Of a stretch of 64,000 bases of DNA, positions 54,041-63,440 are shown one piece after another. The stretch is taken from contig DASTWL010000033.1 in NCBI GenBank assembly GCA_035765895.1, positions 1-64,000 of the forward strand, written 5' to 3'. Origin of the DNA: Verrucomicrobiia bacterium. Its GTDB lineage: Bacteria; Verrucomicrobiota; Verrucomicrobiia; Limisphaerales; DSYF01. The position numbers were made by a program, and so were the translations under genes. Below the pieces are notes generated by a model. It had not been told where the DNA came from, searched no databases, and saw only the letters and a list, made by a program, of their open reading frames with translations. The first letter of the stretch is position 1. The number at the start of each line of letters is the position of its first letter.

Positions 54041-56953
54041 TCAGGGCGACCTGATTTGATAGAAGCGTCGCGGCAACGTTTTCGCCTGTGAATCCAGAAA
54101 TTCATAGAACTGGTTGCTGGTCGTGACCCCGCTTCCCAAAAATTCCCAATCCATGAGGTTGGTCGAACTCCATACGGAGTAAGATGCATTGCTCGATCCG
54201 GCAAACCGAAACGCGAATCCCGTATCGGGTGATGCTGAAACGAAATGAGCGCTGCTTGCATCAATGACCGGCGCAGCCGGCAGGACGATGTGAACCGTGA
54301 CGTGGGCCGGCAACGAGTCGTCGGTTCCGTCATTCGCAACGTATGTGAAGGAGGTAAGAGGCATCCCGAGTTGCTGGCTTGCGGGTCTGAAAACAAAGCG
54401 GCCGGCCGGATCTGAAATCGCATCGTTCAGGTTTAACAGCGCGCCGGGACTGCCGTTGTTGAATTGATACAGAGAGCCGCCCTCGGGCAGCGATTCACAC
54501 CGGAAGGTAAAGCTGTCGCCATTATAATCCGCCGGACTGGGAAGCGTGATGATGAGATCCGAGTTTACGAATCCTGTTACCACCAAATCGCCTGCCATGG
54601 GCGGCAAGTTTGGACCAATGGCAAGGCTGGACCAATCTCCGGCTCCAATTGCCGCAACATTGGTCAGTCCGGAGGGCAGGGTGACTGGTCCATTCGTATA
54701 AGTCGTTCCCAACGAAGTCGCACGTTCGCTCGCGGTGGCACAATTCGTCCCCCAAGCCACGATTTGTCCATCGGCCGTCAACGCCAGGAGGTGGAACCAA
54801 CCCCCAACCACACTCACCAGATTGCTGAGTCCCGCCGGTGGATTGGTCTGCCCGGCAATATTCCACCCCCAAATATTAGGACTGCCCTGTGAGTTTAAAG
54901 CCACGCAATCCCACACGGGAGCAGCGATGCCAAACGAATTCGAAACCGCTGCTGGGATGTTCAACTCGCCGTGCAGGTTGGCGCCCCAAGCGAATACCTC
55001 GCCACTGTTGCGCAGCGCAACCATGTGGTCCCCCGAAGTGGCGATGCCAACCAGGTTGTAAGCATCTGCGGGGGGCGACCTCAGAGCACTCCCGCCATAT
55101 CCAGCATTTCCACCCCAGACCACAACGTCACCACTTCGGGTTAACGCTGCCGAATGCCATCCCCCGGCGGCAATGGCTGCAACATTACTCAGTCCGACGG
55201 GCACATTTGTCTGGCCTCCCCCATTCCACCCCCAGGCAGTGACCGTCCCATCGGCTTTCAGCGCAAGACAATGCTGCCATCCTGCGCTGACGGCCACCAC
55301 GTTGGTCAGGTTGACGGGGACGTTGGTCTGCCCGGAAAAATTCGCCCCCCAGCAGCGCACGGTCCCGTCATTGAGGAGTGCAATGGTGTGGTCTCTTCCA
55401 CTGTCGGCGGAGACGACATGATCCAAGCCAGTCGGCGTCTTCGCCAGGGCGCTGCTCAATCCCCACGCACTGAGTTTGCCGCCGGTGGTGAATCGTTGAA
55501 GTGATCCAAATTGCAGACCGAGCTGATTGCTGCTCGCCAACCGGTATAGGTAGGTGCCGCCATCCTCCAAACCCGTTATCTCATTGGTAAACCAAGCCAC
55601 GCCGTCGGTTGTGTTCAAATCCACATGGGGAGTGACCTGCCCCAGTTGCGCATTCGTGCCCCATTCAAACCAAGCCGACGTGGGCAGCTGATTTGGCGAA
55701 ACCATCCCGACCAGAACCGCCGAGTTGGGTCTTACTTGCATGGGACTCAGCGTGCCGGGCTTGCCGAGTCGAGCGGGCACGAGAGCAAGTCCAAAGACAG
55801 CGCCGGAGCCAACGGCGACCGAAACAACTCCATTGGTCTGCGAAAACGGCGGCAGCGCTCCGGAGTAAGCGAGCGTCTGGTCTTGTCTAACCCCTGCAAT
55901 TCCACCGCCCGACGCGTTCGCGGCAATCTGAACCAGATTTGTGAATCCACCCCCCAGCGCGCCTCCGGGGAAGGCCGCAACAGTTCCGTCGTTTCGCAGG
56001 GCAAAGGTGGCGGATGGATCGCACGCAATACTCACAATGTTGGTCCAGTCGTTCGGCACGTTGGTGTAGGTCCATGCCCCCCATGCCCGCACCTTGCCAT
56101 GGATGTCCAATGCAGCGGAATGCATTTTGCCGGCCGCAACGGCAACAACGTTGCTCAGGCCACTCGGGACCACAGACTCGTTAAAGTTGGTCCCGCCCCA
56201 TGCCACCACCGTTCCATCGGAACGCAAAGCGAGACAATGATCCACGCCGAAGGAGATGGCGACGGCATTGGTTAAATCCACCGGCACATTGGTTTGACCG
56301 GAGGCGTTGTCGCCCCACACCAAAACACTTCCATCGGCGCGCAGCACAGCATTGTTATTGATTCCGGCTGCAACGGACACGACGTTGGTGGCAGCCGTGG
56401 GAACATTGGTGAGGGTCGATGATCCCCCCCACGCGGCAACGCCACCATCCAACTTCACTGCGAGGGTTTGGCCGCTGGCGCAAACTGCTGAACCAACGGG
56501 CTGGTGAATCGCATAGGTAAGCCTGCGATCGAACGCTGAGCCCCACGCCAGCCTTAATTCCGACTGCGGCGTAAATCGAGTGACCGCCCCACGCGCCACC
56601 GCAGTTGCATTGCTGGCCACGATCCGCACATCATAAGCTCGACCAGGCACTGGGGCGTCGACCGCCATGGTGACCCGGGTCAACGCCCCGTTTGAAGGAA
56701 CTAAAATTGCCGGGCTTGTCGCGTAAAAATCACCATTTGTGCCCCACTCGAACCAGGCGCTGGTGTCGAGGCCATTGGGCAGGACAAATCCATTCAGGTG
56801 AATGTTTGTCAAACTGTTAACCCAAGCCGGCGAGGTGTATGCCAATGGAGCATTCTGCCCGTGAAGCAACTGATTGCCCTGAAATGTCAGCAAAAACGCA
56901 ATTGCGACCGTATGGCGCCCGATCGGCTCGCTTAAAAATATTCTCGGTTGCAT
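54041..56953 (-). CDS. Secreted RCC1-repeat protein with doubled Fn3-propeller architecture
   Basis: A 970-residue exported protein. The signal peptide lies at about 10-33. Two similar halves follow. Each starts with a fibronectin-like domain containing TSAWFEWGTN (about 35-130 and 400-490), followed by RCC1 propeller blades (about 130-395 and 495-770). The blades have the form AVAAGxxHxxAL...DGxVxAWG...GQTNVP. A cadherin-like domain (about 780-890) and a C-terminal Trp/FYQ module (about 905-970) complete it. It is probably a surface or extracellular adhesion or carbohydrate-contact protein. The GGAGA ribosome site before the ATG is clear. The sequence appears less GC-rich than its neighbours. 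Confidence 0.82.
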   Translation of the reverse strand: MQPRIFLSEPIGRHTVAIAFLLTFQGNQLLHGQNAPLAYTSPAWVNSLTNIHLNGFVLPNGLDTSAWFEWGTNGDFYATSPAILVPSNGALTRVTMAVDAPVPGRAYDVRIVASNATAVARGAVTRFTPQSELRLAWGSAFDRRLTYAIHQPVGSAVCASGQTLAVKLDGGVAAWGGSSTLTNVPTAATNVVSVAAGINNNAVLRADGSVLVWGDNASGQTNVPVDLTNAVAISFGVDHCLALRSDGTVVAWGGTNFNESVVPSGLSNVVAVAAGKMHSAALDIHGKVRAWGAWTYTNVPNDWTNIVSIACDPSATFALRNDGTVAAFPGGALGGGFTNLVQIAANASGGGIAGVRQDQTLAYSGALPPFSQTNGVVSVAVGSGAVFGLALVPARLGKPGTLSPMQVRPNSAVLVGMVSPNQLPTSAWFEWGTNAQLGQVTPHVDLNTTDGVAWFTNEITGLEDGGTYLYRLASSNQLGLQFGSLQRFTTGGKLSAWGLSSALAKTPTGLDHVVSADSGRDHTIALLNDGTVRCWGANFSGQTNVPVNLTNVVAVSAGWQHCLALKADGTVTAWGWNGGGQTNVPVGLSNVAAIAAGGWHSAALTRSGDVVVWGGNAGYGGSALRSPPADAYNLVGIATSGDHMVALRNSGEVFAWGANLHGELNIPAAVSNSFGIAAPVWDCVALNSQGSPNIWGWNIAGQTNPPAGLSNLVSVVGGWFHLLALTADGQIVAWGTNCATASERATSLGTTYTNGPVTLPSGLTNVAAIGAGDWSSLAIGPNLPPMAGDLVVTGFVNSDLIITLPSPADYNGDSFTFRCESLPEGGSLYQFNNGSPGALLNLNDAISDPAGRFVFRPASQQLGMPLTSFTYVANDGTDDSLPAHVTVHIVLPAAPVIDASSAHFVSASPDTGFAFRFAGSSNASYSVWSSTNLMDWEFLGSGVTTSNQFYEFLDSQAKTLPRRFYQIRSP

Positions 56954-57123
56954 GAATTTTCTTGTCTCCTTGCCTACTTGGGAATTCTAGCCGTTGTTAG
57001 GAGAGCTGCATCAACTGGTCAACATCAAATTTCCAGTGATGATAACTTATGGCTCGCCATGTTGGGTATAGATGATCCCCGTGTCGGATAACTTGGTTCT
57101 CAAGAGTGTGTGCCTGAGCCCGC

Positions 57124-57151
57124 TTGAGCTTTGCGGCCATCCGGCTAAACT
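57124..57151 (+). promoter_or_regulatory. Putative promoter of the FmdB-type gene
   Basis: TTGAGC (57124-57129) and TAAACT (57146-57151) are separated by 16 bases. The ATG at 57158 is six bases beyond the -10 box, and no ribosome site is present. Confidence 0.4.
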
Positions 57152-57157
57152 GCGGGC

Positions 57158-57397
57158 ATGCCGATTTACGAGTTTCATTGCGCGAAGTGCGAGCACGACA
57201 GCGAAATCCTGGTGCGCTCCAGCGACTGGCAGGGAACCAAATGCCCGCATTGCGGCTCGACCAAGCTGGAGAAAAAGTTCTCCACCTTTGCCTCCAGTTC
57301 AGCCGGCGCCAGTGAACCCTCTGCCTGCGGCAACGGGGGCGGCGGCGGGGGCGGCGGTTGCTGCGCGTGCGCCAGTGGGCGGCCACACCGGCACTGA
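57158..57397 (+). CDS. FmdB-type zinc-ribbon protein
   Basis: A 79-residue protein starting MPIYEFHCAKCEHDSEILVR with a second CPHCGS pair: the CxxC...CxxC zinc ribbon of the FmdB putative regulatory family. The C-terminus is a glycine stretch, then Cys/His-rich (CCACASGRPHRH). Family members are often named regulators, but the function is unproven. It is convergent with the HAD gene. Confidence 0.9.
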   Translation: MPIYEFHCAKCEHDSEILVRSSDWQGTKCPHCGSTKLEKKFSTFASSSAGASEPSACGNGGGGGGGGCCACASGRPHRH

Positions 57398-57455
57398 TCG
57401 GGAAGAAACTGACATCGGCCGGAACAAACCAAACCCGGGGGTGCGCGGCGGCGGC

Positions 57456-58139
57456 TTAAATGCCGCGACAGACCTCCGCGGCCCGCAATGCGCGCAAGTC
57501 CTGTGTGACCCAATCCGGCTGGTGTGCCTTCAGTTCCTCGTAACGCGCGCCGCCCGTGGCAACCGCCAGGACTTTCGCACCGATGGCCCGGCCGCACCGG
57601 ATGTCCAGCGGGGTGTCGCCCACCACCACGATCTCATTGCCCCGCAATTCCCGGCCGAGCACCCGGCTGCCGCGCAGCTTCGCGGCCGCCGCAATTTTGT
57701 CCCGGTCCTCGTCATCGTCGGCAAAACCGCCGGTCACAAAAAAATCCCACAAGCCGAAATGCCGGAGCTTGATTTCGGCCCCCAGCCGGATGTTGCCCGT
57801 GAGCAGGCCCAGCAGCGGCGGTTCGGGTTGCGCATGCAGATCGTGAATGAAGGCACGCACGCCCGGGCATTCGGCGCTTTCGCTCCGCGCGAGGATGTAA
57901 TCCAGCCAGTGGACGTAACGCTCGAAAAAGCGCTCGAAGTTGGCACTCGTCGCCGGGATGCCGTGCAGGTTGAAAAATTCGCGCACGAGGCTCACATCCG
58001 TCCGCCCGGCGAATTTCATGCGTTCGACACCGTCGCGCGCGCCAAATTCGGAGGCGAAGACTTTGGCGAACGCCCTCACGCCGGCGCCGCCCGTGTGAAC
58101 AAGCGTGCCGTCGATGTCGAAAAGAACCAGACGCACCAT
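57456..58139 (-). CDS. HAD-superfamily phosphatase (phosphoglycolate phosphatase-like)
   Basis: A 227-residue hydrolase. Motif I DxDxT (LFDIDGTLV, with catalytic Asp9), motif II Thr (LLTGN), motif III Lys and motif IV (VVVGDTPLDI) are all present. The cap domain lies at about 17-90. It resembles Gph/PGP-type phosphatases. The substrate is uncertain. The start at 58139 follows a TACTCT box by eight bases. It is divergent from the TIG-repeat protein gene. Confidence 0.87.
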   Translation of the reverse strand: MVRLVLFDIDGTLVHTGGAGVRAFAKVFASEFGARDGVERMKFAGRTDVSLVREFFNLHGIPATSANFERFFERYVHWLDYILARSESAECPGVRAFIHDLHAQPEPPLLGLLTGNIRLGAEIKLRHFGLWDFFVTGGFADDDEDRDKIAAAAKLRGSRVLGRELRGNEIVVVGDTPLDIRCGRAIGAKVLAVATGGARYEELKAHQPDWVTQDLRALRAAEVCRGI

Positions 58140-58225
58140 GCGGACAGAGAGTAGCCTTCGGGTGACGTGCCCGGCAATGCACATTCCCCACAGTTAGCAT
58201 TGAATTTCGGTCGTTTCGCACGAGA

Positions 58226-60355
58226 ATGGCGCCGCTCATGCACATTTTTTACTCCATTTTTCGCAAGGCTCTGGCGGGGCTTGCCGGATTGAGCTGCTGC
58301 GTCGGATCCGGCGTGCTGGCCGCCCCGACCATCAGTTCGTTCAGTCCGACCTTTGGCTCGTCCACCGATCCCGGCAACATCACCATTACCGGCACCGGCT
58401 TTGCTCCCGGAACGGTGGTCGTCAAATTCAACGGGGTCCAGGATCCCACGGCCGGCGCGACCTCGACCACGACCATTCAAGCGCATGTCCCGGCGGGCGC
58501 GCCGCTGGGCGCCGGACCCATTTTCGTTTCCGTCGCCGGCGTCGGGGTGAACAGTGCGGACGATTTCACCGTGATCGGCTCCGGACCGTTCGTTAGCGGC
58601 TTTTCACCGGCGATTGGCAACGCCGGCGCTTCCGTAACGATTTTCGGCGCGCATTTTTCAAATCCCCTGACGGTAAAGTTCAATGGGGTGACGGTGCCCG
58701 GCGCCTCGACTGCGGCTCCCGACCAATTCACGGTCACGGTCCCGGCCGGAGTCACGACGGGTCCCATTTCCGTGACGACGACGGCCGGAACCTGGACAAC
58801 GGTGAGCAATTTTTTTGTGCCTCCGGTGATTACCAGCTTTTCTCCCGCCAGCGGGCGGGCGGGCACCAATGTCCTGGTCCGTGGAACCAATTTTGTGGGG
58901 ACAACCGCCGTGCGCTTCAACGGCGTGGACGCCGCCAGCTTTTCCGTTCTGAGCAACACCGTCATTCAAGCCACCGTCCCCGCCAATGCCACCACCGGTC
59001 CGGTCCGGGTCAACACACCGGCCGGCTCGGCCATCACCACCAGCAACTTCGTCGTGCTCCCGACGGTCACCGGCTTTGCGCCCGCTTTTGGACCGGTGGG
59101 AACCAGCGTCACCATCTCCGGCGCCAACTTTAACGTCGGCACGCCCACGGTGAAATTCAACGGCGTGACGGCCGCCGCACCCACCGGCGTTTCCTTCGGC
59201 CAGCTCACCGCCGTCGTCCCCAACGGCGCCACCACCGGCCCGATCACGGTGACGACCACCGACGGAACCGGGACAAGCCCGGCCTTGTTTTATCTGCCGC
59301 CGCGCATCACTGGCTTTGCCCCGTCCAACAGCGCCCCGGGCACCACCATCAAGATCACCGGCACCAACTTCACGGACGCCAGCGCTGTGCAATTCAACGG
59401 CACCCCCGCGGCCGCGTTTTTCGTGACGAACAACAACACCTTGAGCGCAGTGGTGCCGGCCGGCTTCGTCACCGGGCCCATCTCGGTCACCGCGCCCGGC
59501 GGCACGGCCAGTTCATCGTCGATTGCCAGCTCGAACTTTTACGCCGCACCCCTCATCTCCGGCATCAATCCGCTGCACGGTCTGCCGGGCACGAACGTGA
59601 CCATTTCCGGCGCCAGTTTTCTGGGCACCACAGCGGTCCAGTTTCAAGCGGACGGCGGCGGGACGACCAACGCCCCGATCGTCTCCGTCAACAACGGACA
59701 AATCGTGGTCCGCGTGCCCACCAACGCGGTGACCGGCCCCATCACGGTGGTGGCACCCGCCGGCAGCGACACCAGTTCGAGCACGTTTTTCCTCGATTAC
59801 GCGGGGCTGCTGGTCACGGTCGCCGACTCTCCGGATCCGGTCATGGTCGGTGAGAACCTGACCTATGCGATCCAGGTGAAAAATCTCGGCCCGAATGCCA
59901 GTGCCGTGACGGTCACGAACGTGCTGCCGCCGGGCGTTTCGTTTGTGTCCGCCAGCGCGGGCGTAACCACGTCGAACGTCACGGTCGCAAACCTTGGCAC
60001 CCTTGCGGTGGATGCGACCGGCACATTGACGATTGTCGCCACCCCCAACACCGCCGCCGTGGTGCTGACCAACCTGACCACGGCTTATAGCGGGCCGCTG
60101 CCCTCCTACACACCTACGGTGACCACCACATACGTCGAACCACCGCGGCTGTTGTCGATTGCGCCCTACACGCCGGGCGTGGTGCTGCTCGCCTGGCCCA
60201 CGGCGCTGTCCAACTACACGCTGCAATACAAACACACCCTCGACCCCAACGTGACGTGGGCGGATGTGTTGACGACGCCGGTCACCAACGGCGGTTCCAA
60301 CCTGATCGCCGAACCCATCAGTGGCTCGATGCAGTTTTACCGGTTGAAACGTTAA
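58226..60355 (+). CDS. Secreted IPT/TIG-repeat protein with DUF11 domain
   Basis: A 709-residue exported protein. The signal peptide ends near residue 32 (GSGVLAA). Six IPT/TIG immunoglobulin-like domains follow, each starting P-x-I/V-x-x-F-x-P and with a G-T/A-x-F core (at about 33, 113, 198, 280, 355 and 440), then a DUF11/conserved-repeat domain (about 530-630; VTVADSPDPVMVGENLTYAI). The C-terminal module (about 645-709) contains YTLQYKHTLDPNVTWADV and ends MQFYRLKR. It is probably an extracellular adhesin or sheath-like protein. It precedes the repeat-rich gap. Confidence 0.82.
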   Translation: MAPLMHIFYSIFRKALAGLAGLSCCVGSGVLAAPTISSFSPTFGSSTDPGNITITGTGFAPGTVVVKFNGVQDPTAGATSTTTIQAHVPAGAPLGAGPIFVSVAGVGVNSADDFTVIGSGPFVSGFSPAIGNAGASVTIFGAHFSNPLTVKFNGVTVPGASTAAPDQFTVTVPAGVTTGPISVTTTAGTWTTVSNFFVPPVITSFSPASGRAGTNVLVRGTNFVGTTAVRFNGVDAASFSVLSNTVIQATVPANATTGPVRVNTPAGSAITTSNFVVLPTVTGFAPAFGPVGTSVTISGANFNVGTPTVKFNGVTAAAPTGVSFGQLTAVVPNGATTGPITVTTTDGTGTSPALFYLPPRITGFAPSNSAPGTTIKITGTNFTDASAVQFNGTPAAAFFVTNNNTLSAVVPAGFVTGPISVTAPGGTASSSSIASSNFYAAPLISGINPLHGLPGTNVTISGASFLGTTAVQFQADGGGTTNAPIVSVNNGQIVVRVPTNAVTGPITVVAPAGSDTSSSTFFLDYAGLLVTVADSPDPVMVGENLTYAIQVKNLGPNASAVTVTNVLPPGVSFVSASAGVTTSNVTVANLGTLAVDATGTLTIVATPNTAAVVLTNLTTAYSGPLPSYTPTVTTTYVEPPRLLSIAPYTPGVVLLAWPTALSNYTLQYKHTLDPNVTWADVLTTPVTNGGSNLIAEPISGSMQFYRLKR

Positions 60356-60418
60356 GCTCGAGCGGTTCACCTTAAAGTGTAGCCCATGTGGAGGGAGGCT
60401 CTGGCTGGGGTTTACACC

Positions 60419-60832
60419 GGAGCGCCGACTTGTAGTCGGCTTATGTGGATGGGAAGTTCAAAGCCCGTCCCATACCGGCGCTCCAAATGGCTACAGTATT
60501 TGTGAAAACGCTCTCGAGCATTTCCAAAGAAACTGCAGCCGGAGCGCGGCGTTCACGCCGCATCCGCATCGCCAGGCAAAGGCGCATTGAAGCGGGCTGA
60601 AGCCCGCGCCCCGCCGTTGCGGTCGCCGTGTAAAGAAGGCTACAGCTTTTATTGAACCGCTCCAAGCCGGAACGATTCAGTTGAAAAAAGGGGGAGCGCG
60701 ACCGGCTCGGTCGCAACCAACGGCGTCCCGCCGCTGGCTCAAGACGTGCGATGGACATCCCAAACGGCGTGGCCTGCCGCTGCTTCACGTGTGGGCCGCG
60801 AGGATGCAGCCCACTGCGCCCGAGACGGGCGC
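60419..60832. repeat. Cluster of GGAGCGC-type short palindromes
   Basis: The 504-base gap 60356-60859 has no gene. It holds palindromes: 60424-60440 (7-bp stem), 60546-60561 (6), 60592-60607 (7), 60698-60714 (7), 60721-60733 (5) and 60816-60832 (7). At four of them the motif (G)GGAGCGC directly precedes or starts the stem, the last on the opposite strand. The stem sequences differ, but the layout is the same, as in REP-like families. Confidence 0.7.
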
Positions 60833-60861
60833 GCTCCCCAACCGACTGAATCGTTCCGGCT
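60665..60861. repeat. 197-bp inverted-repeat element (MITE-like)
   Basis: A 17-base sequence starting AGCCGGAACGATTCAGT (60665-60681) is repeated exactly, as its reverse complement, at 60845-60861. The internal palindromes at 60698 and 60816 follow both ends at similar distance with GGGGAGCGCG. It has no coding capacity. The right end overlaps the stop codon of the adjacent gene by two bases. Confidence 0.75.
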
Positions 60862-62650
60862 AAGGCTCCCGGTAAACCCGGAAGAATTGCGGCCCGAAGC
60901 CGGCGTTGGTCACAAAGGTCAGGTTGGTGCCGCTGGCGACGAGGTTGGTGGCAAGTGTCGTCCACGATTTCAAATCGCCGGACGCTTCCACGCCATAAAC
61001 GCGGTTGCTGTGGGATTCCCAACGCAAAGCCACCTGCCCGGCGTCCACCGCCGCCGCCAGCAACCGGAAGGGCTGCGCGTAGGGATTGGCAAATCGCAGG
61101 AGCACGGGCAGATGATCGGAGGCCGTCACATCGTCATCGGCGAGCAACGGCCCCGGCGGGTTGGTGAGCAGGTCGCTGCGAAACACCTTGCCCCCGGCGT
61201 AATTGGAAAACAACAAGCCACACGGCAGGATGTAATCATACCGTTTCGACGGCCCGCCGCCGGCCTGAATGGAAAAGGTGAGCTCGCTGGCCGTGACGGG
61301 ATTCACCGGTGACGTGAGCCACAGACCGGTGACATCGTTCGCCAGCCGCTGAATCGGCTGCTGACTGCCCGTGGCCGGGCGCGCAATGTCTTCATTCATG
61401 TCGCCGGTCAACAGATACGGGTCATCCGGATGAGCCGGTAAAAAGACCTGGGCCAGGTAGTTGGAAATGGCGGCCGCCTCCGCCGCGCGTTTCGCCGCCG
61501 CATCGGATGAGGTGTCGCCCGATTTCAAATGCGCGGTGAACACATGCAACGGCCTTTCAAAACCGGGCACGGCGATTTCGGCCTCGAACAAGTCGCGCGT
61601 GAAATTGTCCGCGAGGGATGATGAGGTGTTGGTGTAACCAAACGGCTTGAGGTCCGTCCAGTGGAGCCAGCTTTGCGAGCGGTTGATGGGAAAACGGCTG
61701 AGGATGGCGCTGCGGATGTAGCCGTCATCGCTGGAATTTGTCGCGAGTTGAAACCCCGGACGGAAGGCGGCCACAAATTCCGGCAGCTTCGCCCAACCCG
61801 CGTTGGTCATGGGAATTTCCTGAAACGTGATGATGTCGGGATCGAGATACATCACCTGCCGGCCGATGGCTTGAACCTGCTCGGCATTCGTGCTCCAATC
61901 GGCGGCCGAATTCCCGTGCGTGTTGTAAGTCAGCACGGAAAACGCCGGCGTGGGCAACGGCGGTTCCGACGGCGGCGCATTGGTGGAAACCACCTCGGCA
62001 AATGATTCCCCCACCAGCAGATTGTCCACCGTCAACAGCCCCTTGTCCCCGCCTTGCCGCAGCGCAAACACGGTCACCGTGCTGCTGGCCACGCTTTCGG
62101 TCGTGGTGATGGAGGGATCGGATTCCGCGACGGGATTCAGCCAGAGCGTTGCCGTGCCCGTGGCGTTGGTCAACCGCACCACGACACGGTAGTCGGTGTT
62201 CAAACTGAGATCCGCCGGATACGTGGCATTGAGACCGGCAGCCGTGGAGGAAAGTCCCACCCGGAATTTTCCGCCCGCCGCACCGTTCGTCAGCGCCCAG
62301 ACACGGGCCCGAAAGCCACTGCTCGTTCCCGTGTCCTTGAACAGCGCAAAGTAACTGCCACCACCCGGGGGCAGCGTGCTGAAACGGAGGGTGAAGCCCG
62401 CGCACACCACGCCGGTTGCCGGTGGCGGCGACAACAGCGCCTGCACATCCTCGCCATCCGCCAGATTCAAACTCGCCCGCCCGGCGGCGACCGTGATTTG
62501 CCCGGCGGTTCCGCTGAACGTCTGCCAGGCGCCGTCGCTCACCGTGACGAGTGAACCATCGGCGTAATCGAATGGCTCATTCAACAGCACGGCCGCCGGC
62601 GTGGAGCCGGCCATCACCCCGAGCACCCAGGCAACAAACACTAATTTCAC
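60860..62650 (-). CDS. Secreted endonuclease/exonuclease/phosphatase-family protein
   Basis: A 596-residue exported protein. The signal peptide (about 1-20) starts with GTG at 62650; no ATG is available near the N-terminus. A LamG-like jellyroll (about 22-190) is followed by an EEP domain (about 215-520). Its catalytic pieces are seen: LTYNTHGN, FQE, HLKSGD, GDMNED and SDHLPV. The C-terminal module YGVEASGDLKSWTTL ... PQFFRVYREP (about 530-596) is shared with three other proteins here. It may hydrolyse extracellular nucleic acid or phospholipid. Confidence 0.84.
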   Translation of the reverse strand: MKLVFVAWVLGVMAGSTPAAVLLNEPFDYADGSLVTVSDGAWQTFSGTAGQITVAAGRASLNLADGEDVQALLSPPPATGVVCAGFTLRFSTLPPGGGSYFALFKDTGTSSGFRARVWALTNGAAGGKFRVGLSSTAAGLNATYPADLSLNTDYRVVVRLTNATGTATLWLNPVAESDPSITTTESVASSTVTVFALRQGGDKGLLTVDNLLVGESFAEVVSTNAPPSEPPLPTPAFSVLTYNTHGNSAADWSTNAEQVQAIGRQVMYLDPDIITFQEIPMTNAGWAKLPEFVAAFRPGFQLATNSSDDGYIRSAILSRFPINRSQSWLHWTDLKPFGYTNTSSSLADNFTRDLFEAEIAVPGFERPLHVFTAHLKSGDTSSDAAAKRAAEAAAISNYLAQVFLPAHPDDPYLLTGDMNEDIARPATGSQQPIQRLANDVTGLWLTSPVNPVTASELTFSIQAGGGPSKRYDYILPCGLLFSNYAGGKVFRSDLLTNPPGPLLADDDVTASDHLPVLLRFANPYAQPFRLLAAAVDAGQVALRWESHSNRVYGVEASGDLKSWTTLATNLVASGTNLTFVTNAGFGPQFFRVYREP

Positions 62651-62673
62651 AACTCGTCTCAAAACTCCCCCGG

Positions 62674-63366
62674 TCAGCGCTTCTGATTGTAATCCGCGCG
62701 GGCGTATTTGGTTTCCTCCAGCTGTTCGGCGCGGGCGAGCAACGCACCCGCCACGACCAGCTCCTGCCAGCCGGCACAATACTGGCCGATGGCCGTGATG
62801 CACATCGCCGCCTGCCAGTCCGCCTTGGCCAGTTTCAACGGCGGCGGCTGCACGGAGCCCTGGATCAGCAAGCCCGTTTTGGTCCGGCGCTGGGCCGCGC
62901 CCGCAATCTTGCGCCCTTCCCATAGCACGTCGAATTTTTCATAGCCCACAAAGCACTGGCCGGGTGCGGATTTGCGGCAGCACGAGGCCAGTTCACTGGT
63001 TACCCCGACACGGCGGAAGGCGTTCCGCACCCATTCGTGCGCGCGCTGATAACTTTCCACCGCCGCCAGCGAATACCACTCATGCCCCGGCGGAAAGACG
63101 AGGCTGTAGGTCCAATCCGCATCGTGCGGCACCAGCCCGCCGCCGGTCGGCCGGCGCACCAATGGACGCAACCGCGTGGTCCGCTCAATCTCGGCGTAGT
63201 GTTGAAAGTAACCAAAGCTCGCCGCCGGCTGGCTCCAGCCATAAAAGCGCAGCACGGGGACCGCCAGTTGCGAGGCCTCCAGCAGCAGCGCCTCGTCCAG
63301 CGCCATGTTGAACGCCGGCTCACAGGCCCCGGAGTTGAAGAACAGCCAGTGCGGGCAGCCGGGCAT
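62674..63366 (-). CDS. Octanoyl/lipoyl transferase of the LipM/LplA type
   Basis: A 230-residue enzyme of the biotin/lipoate ligase fold. It contains the NMALDEALL start motif, RRPTGGGLVPHD (substrate-binding RR-x-x-GGG) and the catalytic Lys region GRKIAGAAQRR. A Cys in APGQCFVGYEKFDV matches the acyl-thioester Cys of LipM/LipL, which speaks for octanoyl transfer rather than ATP-dependent ligation. I chose the ATG at 63366, which follows GGAGGT by 10 bases, over an open frame reaching back to 63471. Confidence 0.78.
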   Translation of the reverse strand: MPGCPHWLFFNSGACEPAFNMALDEALLLEASQLAVPVLRFYGWSQPAASFGYFQHYAEIERTTRLRPLVRRPTGGGLVPHDADWTYSLVFPPGHEWYSLAAVESYQRAHEWVRNAFRRVGVTSELASCCRKSAPGQCFVGYEKFDVLWEGRKIAGAAQRRTKTGLLIQGSVQPPPLKLAKADWQAAMCITAIGQYCAGWQELVVAGALLARAEQLEETKYARADYNQKR

Positions 63367-63440
63367 GGCGGGCGCCACCTCCGGCGCCATCCCGGGCGCG
63401 GCGGTCGTGGTGCGTTGGTTGTTGGATGCGGAATGTTCTC

